From positions 1 to 10,815 of the forward strand of contig JAFOGE010000019.1 of assembly GCA_017386965.1 (NCBI GenBank): DNA of 10,815 nucleotides, read 5' to 3'. The position numbers and the translations under genes are program-made. Shown here piece after piece: positions 5,819-10,815 of the stretch. How positions within the stretch are numbered: the first letter of the stretch is position 1; every line of letters starts with the position of its first letter. Source of the stretch: Clostridia bacterium. Its GTDB lineage: Bacteria; Bacillota; Clostridia; Oscillospirales; CAG-272. Under the pieces are notes generated by a model, which had not been told where the DNA came from, searched no databases, and saw only the letters and a list, made by a program, of their open reading frames with translations.

Positions 5819-8221
5819 ATGAAGTACGATTTTAAGCAAGTGGAAGCCAAATGGCAAAAGAAGTGGGAGGATGCGAAAGCCTTTGAGGCAGAGGATTTCA
5901 GCAACAAGCCCAAGTATTACAATCTCGTGGAATTCCCCTATCCCAGCGGTCACGGAATGCACGTGGGACACATCAAGGCCTATTCCGGACTCGAGGTGGT
6001 TTCCAGAAAGAGAAGAATGCAGGGCTACAATGTTCTTTTTCCGATCGGATTTGACGCATACGGTCTGCCGACTGAGAACACGGCAATCAAGGATAATTTG
6101 CATCCCCGCATTGTAACGGATCGCAATATCGAGAAGTTTACATCCCAGCTCAAGCGTGTCGGCTTTTCCTTTGACTGGTCCCGCGTTGTGGACACCACGG
6201 AGGAGAGCTATTACCGTTGGACGCAGTGGATCTTTTTGAAGATGTTCGAGAAGGGACTCGTTTTCCGCGATACGGCGCTCGTCAACTATTGCCCCAGCTG
6301 CAAGGTCGTGCTTTCCAACGAGGACTCTCAGGGCGGTAAGTGCGATATTTGCCACAGTGATATCGTGCAAAAGTCCAAGGCCGTCTGGTATTTGCGAATT
6401 ACCGAATATGCCGACAAGCTCCTGCAAGGACTGGACGAGGTGGATTATCTTCCCAATATCAAGCAGCAGCAGGTCAACTGGATCGGCAAATCAACCGGCG
6501 CCTTCGTCAATTTCTCCCTCAAGGAGTGCGACGAGAAGCTTCGTATCTACACCACCAGATGCGATACGCTCTACGGCGTGACCTTCATGGTCATCGCACC
6601 CGAGCATCCCGTTATTCAGAAGTACCGTGAGCAGATCCGCAACATCGATGCACTGGACGCTTACCGCGAGGAATGCGCCAAGAAGACCGAGTTCGAGAGA
6701 ACTCAGCTGGTTAAGGAAAAGACCGGCGTTTGCATTGACGGTTTGACAGCGATCAACCCCGTTAACGGCAAGGAGATCCCGATCTACATTTCGGATTACG
6801 TGATGATGGGCTACGGAACCGGCGCGATCATGGCCGTTCCCGCACACGACGAACGTGACTGGGCCTTTGCCAAAAAGTTCGGTATTGATATTATCGAGGT
6901 TATCAAGGGCGGTGACATTACCAAGGGTGCCTACACCGGTGACGGCGAAATGGTCAATTCGGGGATTCTCAATGGATTGACGAATAAGAAGGATTCGATC
7001 GCCAAAATGCTTGCGTATCTTGGAGAGCAGGGGATTGGCGAGAAGGGTGTTCAGTACAAGATGAAGGATTGGGCCTTCAACCGTCAGAGATACTGGGGCG
7101 AGCCTATTCCGATCGTACACTGCGAGCATTGCGGTATCGTTCCCGTCCCTTACGAGGAGCTGCCGCTTCGTCTGCCGGAGGTCAAGAATTTTGAGCCGGG
7201 CGAGGGGGGAGAGAGCCCGCTGGCAAAGATTCCTGCCTTTGTAAACTGCAAATGCCCCAAGTGCGGAGGTGATGCGAAGCGCGAAACCGATACGATGCCG
7301 CAATGGGCCGGATCTTCCTGGTACTTCCTGCGCTATATCGATCCGAAGAATGAAAATGCCTTTGCGGATCCCGAAAAGCTGCAGTATTGGATGCCTGTAG
7401 ATTGGTACAACGGCGGAATGGAGCATGTGACACGTCATATGATCTATTCACGCTTCTGGCATAAGTTCCTCTACGACCTCGGCGTTGTGCCTTGCGCTGA
7501 GCCGTATGCAAAGAGAACGGCACAGGGGCTGATCCTTGGCCCGGACGGAGAGAAGATGTCCAAGTCCAAGGGGAACGTTGTGGACCCCAACGACGTGGTT
7601 GATGTATTCGGTGCGGACGTTCTGCGTACCTACGTTCTCTTTATGGGTGACTACGGCAGTGCGGCGCCCTGGAACGAAAGCTCGATGAAGGGATGCAAGC
7701 GCTTCCTGGAGCGCGTAGCCGATCTTTACGATATGGTTTCCGGAACCGGTGTTACGCCTAAGCTGCAGACTGCCTTCCACAAGACCATCAAGAAGGTGTC
7801 GCTTGACATCGAGGAGCTGAAGTTCAATACGGCCATTGCCTCTATGATGTCCTTGATCAACGATATTTACGAGGTCAAGACGCTGACGAAGGATGAGCTG
7901 CTTATTTTGGTTCGGTTGCTTTGCCCCTTCGCTCCCCACCTTTCGGAGGAGCTTTGGGAAATGCTTGGCGGAGAGGGACTTTGCTCCTTGGCTGCATGGC
8001 CCGAATGGGATGAGGCCAAGACGGTTGACAGCACGGTTGAGGTTGCCGTACAGATCAATGGTAAGGTCCGCGGAACTGTTTCTCTTCCCGTAAATTGCCC
8101 CGCTCCCGATGCGATTGCGATCGCAAAGCAGGATGCCAAGATCGCCGCTGCGATCGAAGGCAAAACTGTGGTGAAGGAAATCAGCATTCCCAATAAGATC
8201 ATTAACATCGTCGTTCGATAA
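5819..8221 (+). CDS. leuS: Leucyl-tRNA synthetase, class I
   Basis: The enzyme charges tRNA-Leu with leucine at the cost of ATP and edits misactivated norvaline and isoleucine. It has 800 residues, at the short end of the bacterial range but complete. The catalytic Rossmann half carries the HIGH-type motif HVGH (48-51) in PYPSGHGMHVGH. A zinc-knuckle-like cluster follows (C158, C161, C175, C178). The CP1 editing domain has the threonine-rich TTRCDTLYG (245-253) and GYGTGAIMAVPAHDERDW (331-348), where D344 is the amino-acid-binding aspartate. A second Cys cluster (CEHC...CKCPKC) precedes DTMPQWAGSSWYFLRY. The KMSKS loop is KMSKS at 579-583 in GPDGEKMSKSKGN. The anticodon-binding domain and a small C-terminal domain (AVQINGKVRGTVSLP) complete it. 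The SD GAGAGGAT (5806-5813) is six bases before the ATG. No T-box leader is visible upstream. Confidence 0.98.
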   Translation: MKYDFKQVEAKWQKKWEDAKAFEAEDFSNKPKYYNLVEFPYPSGHGMHVGHIKAYSGLEVVSRKRRMQGYNVLFPIGFDAYGLPTENTAIKDNLHPRIVTDRNIEKFTSQLKRVGFSFDWSRVVDTTEESYYRWTQWIFLKMFEKGLVFRDTALVNYCPSCKVVLSNEDSQGGKCDICHSDIVQKSKAVWYLRITEYADKLLQGLDEVDYLPNIKQQQVNWIGKSTGAFVNFSLKECDEKLRIYTTRCDTLYGVTFMVIAPEHPVIQKYREQIRNIDALDAYREECAKKTEFERTQLVKEKTGVCIDGLTAINPVNGKEIPIYISDYVMMGYGTGAIMAVPAHDERDWAFAKKFGIDIIEVIKGGDITKGAYTGDGEMVNSGILNGLTNKKDSIAKMLAYLGEQGIGEKGVQYKMKDWAFNRQRYWGEPIPIVHCEHCGIVPVPYEELPLRLPEVKNFEPGEGGESPLAKIPAFVNCKCPKCGGDAKRETDTMPQWAGSSWYFLRYIDPKNENAFADPEKLQYWMPVDWYNGGMEHVTRHMIYSRFWHKFLYDLGVVPCAEPYAKRTAQGLILGPDGEKMSKSKGNVVDPNDVVDVFGADVLRTYVLFMGDYGSAAPWNESSMKGCKRFLERVADLYDMVSGTGVTPKLQTAFHKTIKKVSLDIEELKFNTAIASMMSLINDIYEVKTLTKDELLILVRLLCPFAPHLSEELWEMLGGEGLCSLAAWPEWDEAKTVDSTVEVAVQINGKVRGTVSLPVNCPAPDAIAIAKQDAKIAAAIEGKTVVKEISIPNKIINIVVR

Positions 8222-8233
8222 GAAAAAAGAAAG

Positions 8234-8269
8234 TCCATCGGAATCCGGCGTAAGCCGGGTTCCGATGGA
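8234..8269 (+). terminator. Long GNRA-capped hairpin after leuS; terminator or leader structure
   Basis: TCCATCGGAATCCGGC (8234-8249) pairs with GCCGGGTTCCGATGGA (8254-8269) over 16 positions with one G-T wobble. The loop is GTAA, a GNRA tetraloop. The T run after it is short (GTTTTC), so termination on the + strand may be partial. Read on the - strand, the hairpin is followed by CTTTCTTTTTTCTT, a better U tract, so it could also stop antisense transcription before leuS. The right arm ends seven bases before the SD of the next gene, so the structure would also sit in that gene's leader. Confidence 0.8.
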
Positions 8270-8276
8270 GTTTTCG

Positions 8277-8283
8277 AAAGGAG
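8277..8283 (+). promoter_or_regulatory. Ribosome binding site that decides the regulator's start
   Basis: AAAGGAG lies five bases before the ATG at 8289. This start is preferred to the in-frame ATG at 8265, which lies inside the right arm of the hairpin and has no SD. Confidence 0.8.
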
Positions 8284-8288
8284 CGCTT

Positions 8289-8918
8289 ATGAAGCAATCG
8301 ATCGTCATTCTTTCAACCGACCGTCTGTTTGCCGAAATGCTGGCCCTGGAAATCTCGATGCTTCGGCTTCAGGCAACCGTCGTGGGAGATTCCAAGGAGA
8401 TTGTTGATGCAGCCGTTGTGATCTGGGATCTGGACAGTGCAGAGCCCCCACACCGTTCCTCCTATGGAAGCTTGATCGGCTTTACCAAGCATTCGGCGTT
8501 TTCCAACCGTCATGCCGGCAGGGAATGCTCTCTGATCCTTCGCCGCCCCTTTGAGCTTCGCTTGTTGCGTCAGGAGGTTTTGAACCTCTGCGGGGAAACG
8601 GATTTCCTCGGCACGCAGCAGGCGTTTCCCACGGAGCCGACCCCAATGAACCGACAGATGCTGCTCGACCCCGGGCGCGAGGCTCTGCTGTATGGGGAGG
8701 ACGTGATTCCGCTCAGTCCAACGGAAGCACAGGTTATGGATTGCTTGTTGGAGAATCGCGGCAAGATTGTTTCCAGAAAGGCACTTGCTGATCGGATCGG
8801 AAACTCCTGTGCGAACAAGGTGGATGTGTACATTTGTTATTTGCGGCGCAAGATGAAGACGGTTGCCGAAAAGGATCGGATCGTTACCGTGCGAAATCAG
8901 GGATATACGATCCGTTGA
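8289..8918 (+). CDS. OmpR-type winged-helix transcriptional regulator with degenerate receiver domain
   Basis: The 209-residue protein has two parts. Residues about 125-209 are a clear OmpR/PhoB winged helix: LYGEDVIPLSPTEAQVMDCLLENRGKIVSRKALADRI is the standard LTxxEfxlLxxLlxnpGxvvsRexL pattern, VDVYICYLRRKM (178-189) is the recognition helix, and IVTVRNQGYTIR is the wing. Residues 1-100 resemble a response-regulator receiver: IVILSTD (5-11) replaces the acidic pocket strand, VVIWDLDS (43-50) matches the strand carrying the phospho-acceptor, with D47 at that place, and LILRRPFELRLL (82-93) matches the last strand but has Arg where receivers have an invariant Lys. The central part is short and poorly conserved. 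No histidine kinase is adjacent, so it may be an orphan or phosphorylation-independent regulator. Targets are unknown. It lies 67 nt after leuS beyond a hairpin; no promoter is convincing. Confidence 0.88.
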   Translation: MKQSIVILSTDRLFAEMLALEISMLRLQATVVGDSKEIVDAAVVIWDLDSAEPPHRSSYGSLIGFTKHSAFSNRHAGRECSLILRRPFELRLLRQEVLNLCGETDFLGTQQAFPTEPTPMNRQMLLDPGREALLYGEDVIPLSPTEAQVMDCLLENRGKIVSRKALADRIGNSCANKVDVYICYLRRKMKTVAEKDRIVTVRNQGYTIR

Positions 8919-8945
8919 GCATTGCAAAGAAAGCAGAAAGAAATA

Positions 8946-8996
8946 GAGGATGCGTACGAAAATGCAGGTCGCGTTTTGTACTCATCCTCATTTTTT
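8946..8996 (+). terminator. Bidirectional intrinsic terminator between convergent genes
   Basis: GAGGATGCGTAC (8946-8957) pairs with GTACTCATCCTC (8978-8989) with one C-T mismatch. The inner part AAAATGC (8959-8965) continues the stem with GCGTTTT (8971-8977), leaving a bulged G and the loop AGGTC. On the + strand a T-rich tail starts at 8991 (TTTTTTATTT), ideal for ending the regulator transcript. On the - strand the hairpin is followed by TATTTCTTTCTG, so it can also end the transcript of the carboxypeptidase homologue. Confidence 0.85.
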
Positions 8997-10356
8997 ATTT
9001 CTTTTTCTTTTTCGCTACATAAGGGGCATAATCCATTTTATCACTGAAGTATTTATCCCATTTGTGACGCCGTCTGGCAATGAGAATGTTTTCCGTTATG
9101 ATCCACCCGGCTAAGACGACCAGGAAGAAGATCGAGCCTGCCATCAAGGGGCGGTTTTGTGTCAAGGCCTCAATGGCCTTCAGACTGCCGATAAAATTGC
9201 TTCGTTCGGCAGCTTGCGCGGTGTATAGCGGAAGTGTCCCAAGGATGCGATCCCCATAGACGATTGCAACATAGCCAACAAAGGTTCCAACCGATACGGG
9301 AGCTTCCAGCTCGGTGTGGAGCAACCTTATACTATATGTAACGTCCGTTCCAAGCTCCGCGCCGCCATAGAGCAGGCAGGAGAGGGATTCCTTTGTTCGG
9401 ATCTCCACCTCGTGTGTCAGATCCGAAACCGTGACCGGAAGGGTACAAACGACCGTTTCGGGGGAGATCACCTCCATGTAGGAGTAGGCCTTGAAGACCC
9501 ATTCGACAAGGGTATCCGTCAGAGTATAGGCGGTGTTGACGTCTTCCTTGTCCACGCCCCCCATGACGATGGAGAGATAGGCCTCGCCGTTGTGCTCTGC
9601 AACGGTTACGACACAGTTTCCTGCTCTGGTGGTGCTTCCGACGCAAAGGCCTTTGCATTTTGCGTTATAGTATTTGGTGGAGGAGATCAGCTCATTTCGG
9701 TTTTTGACCGTCCGGGCATCGATCGTTTGCGTTGAGATCTTATACTGGGAGGTTGAGCAGACAGTTCTGTAAAGATCCTGCTGATAAGCCAGTCTTGCAA
9801 TTACGGCAAGCTCAGTGGCCGTGGTGCGCGAGCTATCGTCAATGCCTGTTGGATCCGAGAAAAAGGTATTGACGAGTCCAAGAGAGGCGGCTTCCCGATT
9901 CATTTCGGCCACAAAGGCATCCACGCTTCCGGAAACAAGGGAAGCCAGAACGTGAAAGGCGTCGTTGTATCCGCCGCAAACGGCAAGATAGAGCAGCTGC
10001 TCTACGCGGATCACATCCCCCTCTTCCAGGCCAAAGCGAAAGTATCCTGTCAGATTGGCAGAAAGCATTTCCGAGGTGATGAGAATGCTCTGCGAACGTT
10101 CCGCCTCCAGCTCGCGGCAGGCAAGATATCCCGCCATGAGCTTTGCCATGGCACCGGCTTCAATGACGGTTTCGGCGTTCTTTTCGCAAATGACCGCTTC
10201 TCCCGATAAATGCAGAAGATAAACGGTTTCTGCGTCATCCAGCGGCGGTCGGGAAAGGGCTTCCTTCTCTTGCGCAAGAGCGGGAAAGGGACATAACAAA
10301 AGCAGGAGGCAAAGCCCCATGCAAAGCAGTATTCGGCAGATGGATCGGAACTGCAT
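8995..10356 (-). CDS. DacF/PBP5-like D,D-carboxypeptidase homologue lacking catalytic residues (probable pseudoenzyme)
   Basis: This is a 453-residue S11-family protein. Residues 1-28 are a signal peptide (hydrophobic 9-22, ending PALAQ). Residues about 38-290 form the penicillin-binding fold with clear family blocks: FSDPTGIDDSSRTTATELAVIARLA, NRNELISSTKYYN and AGNCVVTVAEHNG. Residues about 293-375 resemble the PBP5 C-terminal beta domain. Residues about 403-427 are a transmembrane helix with a basic cytoplasmic tail ending KKKKK. Active family members trim D-Ala from peptidoglycan stem peptides. Here each active-site motif is altered: SxxK is AMAK (69-72, nucleophile Ser replaced by Ala), SxN is GYN (129-131), and KTG is CVG (238-240). 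The frame is intact, so this is not a decaying gene by frameshift. I infer a structural or ligand-binding role at the wall. A consensus SD and a 24-nt gap to ribF suggest co-transcription with ribF. Confidence 0.9.
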   Translation of the reverse strand: MQFRSICRILLCMGLCLLLLLCPFPALAQEKEALSRPPLDDAETVYLLHLSGEAVICEKNAETVIEAGAMAKLMAGYLACRELEAERSQSILITSEMLSANLTGYFRFGLEEGDVIRVEQLLYLAVCGGYNDAFHVLASLVSGSVDAFVAEMNREAASLGLVNTFFSDPTGIDDSSRTTATELAVIARLAYQQDLYRTVCSTSQYKISTQTIDARTVKNRNELISSTKYYNAKCKGLCVGSTTRAGNCVVTVAEHNGEAYLSIVMGGVDKEDVNTAYTLTDTLVEWVFKAYSYMEVISPETVVCTLPVTVSDLTHEVEIRTKESLSCLLYGGAELGTDVTYSIRLLHTELEAPVSVGTFVGYVAIVYGDRILGTLPLYTAQAAERSNFIGSLKAIEALTQNRPLMAGSIFFLVVLAGWIITENILIARRRHKWDKYFSDKMDYAPYVAKKKKK

Positions 10357-10363
10357 GGTGACG

Positions 10364-10369
10364 CCTCCT
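10364..10369 (-). promoter_or_regulatory. Consensus ribosome binding site of the carboxypeptidase homologue
   Basis: Read on the - strand this is a full AGGAGG, seven bases before the ATG at 10356-10354. It lies in the 24-nt gap after the ribF stop. It is the strongest SD in the window and argues that this gene is translated despite its lost active site. Confidence 0.85.
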
Positions 10370-10380
10370 GTCTTTGAATT

Positions 10381-10815
10381 TCAGATGCTTTCCGAAAAAT
10401 AAGCTTCTGCCGCGGCGACATCCTCACGGATGCGGGCAATCAGCTTTTCGAGAGAGTCAAAGGCTTCCTCGGCTCGAATATGAGAGAGGAGCTTTACGGT
10501 GACGGTCTTTCCGTATAGATCGCCGTCAAAATGAAGGAGATAGGTTTCGCAGTTTAATGCGGCGAACTGATCGACTGTCGGGTGAACGCCAATGTTTGAA
10601 ATCGCATGATAGCTCTTTCCCTCTACCATGACCTGTGAAGCATAAACCCCGTGACGGGGGATCAGCAGACCGTCGGGAAAAAGCTGGTTGATCGTCGGGA
10701 ATCCCATAACGCGCCCCAATGCTTTTCCGTGAAGCACCTGGGAGGAAAAGGAGAAGGGCCTTCCGAGAAGACGGTTCGCTTCCTCGATCCCGCCTTCTGT
10801 CAAAAGCTGACGGAT
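10381..10815 (-). CDS. ribF: Bifunctional riboflavin kinase/FAD synthetase, C-terminal part (5' end outside window)
   Basis: The frame is open from the window edge (10815) to the stop at 10383-10381 and gives 144 residues. It starts IRQLLTEGGIEEANRLLGRPF, the junction after the FAD synthetase domain (family STxIRxLLxxG...AnxlLGRP). The riboflavin kinase domain follows: VLHGKALGRVMGFPTIN (the GFPTAN-type ATP/flavin loop), HGVYASQV, SNIGVHPTV (family NIGxRPT, His for Arg), and CETYLLHFDGDLYGKTVTVKLL with the catalytic Glu in CETYLL. It ends with the helix EKLIARIREDVAAAEAYF. The kinase makes FMN from riboflavin and the missing N-terminal half makes FAD. A TTG at 10803-10801 is in frame, but homology continues upstream of it, so it is not the start. 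The carboxypeptidase homologue follows 24 nt downstream, and the pair converges on the leuS-regulator unit. Confidence 0.95.
   Translation of the reverse strand: MRQLLTEGGIEEANRLLGRPFSFSSQVLHGKALGRVMGFPTINQLFPDGLLIPRHGVYASQVMVEGKSYHAISNIGVHPTVDQFAALNCETYLLHFDGDLYGKTVTVKLLSHIRAEEAFDSLEKLIARIREDVAAAEAYFSESI

Noticed and set aside
8025..8054. TTGACA with a TACAGA 18 bp downstream inside leuS as a promoter for the regulator
   Set aside because: The -10 matches only three of six positions, and the GC-rich coding context gives no further support.
8265..8288. Upstream ATG start for the OmpR-type regulator
   Set aside because: It lies in the right arm of the hairpin and has no SD, while the ATG at 8289 has AAAGGAG five bases upstream and begins the receiver-like strand.
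10801..10803. TTG start of a separate 140-residue gene on the - strand
   Set aside because: Homology to RibF continues in frame to the window edge (IRQLL before it), so it is an internal codon of a cut gene.

Overview
The window is about 10.8 kb of chromosomal housekeeping DNA. It most likely comes from a low-to-mid-GC Gram-positive of the class Clostridia (Bacillota). Three things support this: the gene order smc-ftsY followed by yhbY-nadD-yqeK-(LCP)-rsfS-leuS, the AAGGAG/GAAAGGA-type ribosome binding sites, and proteins of the LytR-CpsA-Psr and DacF/PBP5 families with Gram-positive-type cell envelopes. Base composition is roughly half GC by eye. I saw no phage, IS, CRISPR, rRNA or tRNA features.

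Positions 1-8221 form one densely packed + strand series. The 3' end of smc overlaps ftsY (SRP receptor, with an unusual nine-copy tandem repeat). Then come rdgB (XTP/dITP pyrophosphatase), an unrecognised two-helix membrane protein with a GRAM/PH-like domain, yhbY (ribosome assembly), nadD (NAD synthesis, divergent), yqeK (HD-family Ap4A hydrolase), an LCP-family cell-wall ligase, rsfS (ribosome silencing factor) and leuS. Gaps run from -17 to +49 nt up to rsfS, and 91 nt before leuS. No terminator is visible inside the run, so co-transcription is plausible. The functions are growth-related: chromosome segregation, protein targeting, nucleotide-pool cleaning, ribosome biogenesis and silencing, NAD synthesis, wall polymer attachment and tRNA charging.

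Positions 8222-8994 hold a long GNRA-loop hairpin, then a small OmpR-type DNA-binding regulator whose receiver half is degenerate, then a second hairpin that can terminate transcription from both sides.

Positions 8995-10815 are on the - strand: the C-terminal part of ribF (FAD synthetase/riboflavin kinase, cut by the window edge) followed by a PBP5/DacF-like D,D-carboxypeptidase homologue. The latter keeps the family fold signatures but has lost the key residues of all three catalytic motifs (SxxK, SxN, KTG), so it looks like a membrane-anchored pseudoenzyme. This is the most interesting observation here. The second is the FtsY repeat. No wholly new multi-gene system is evident.
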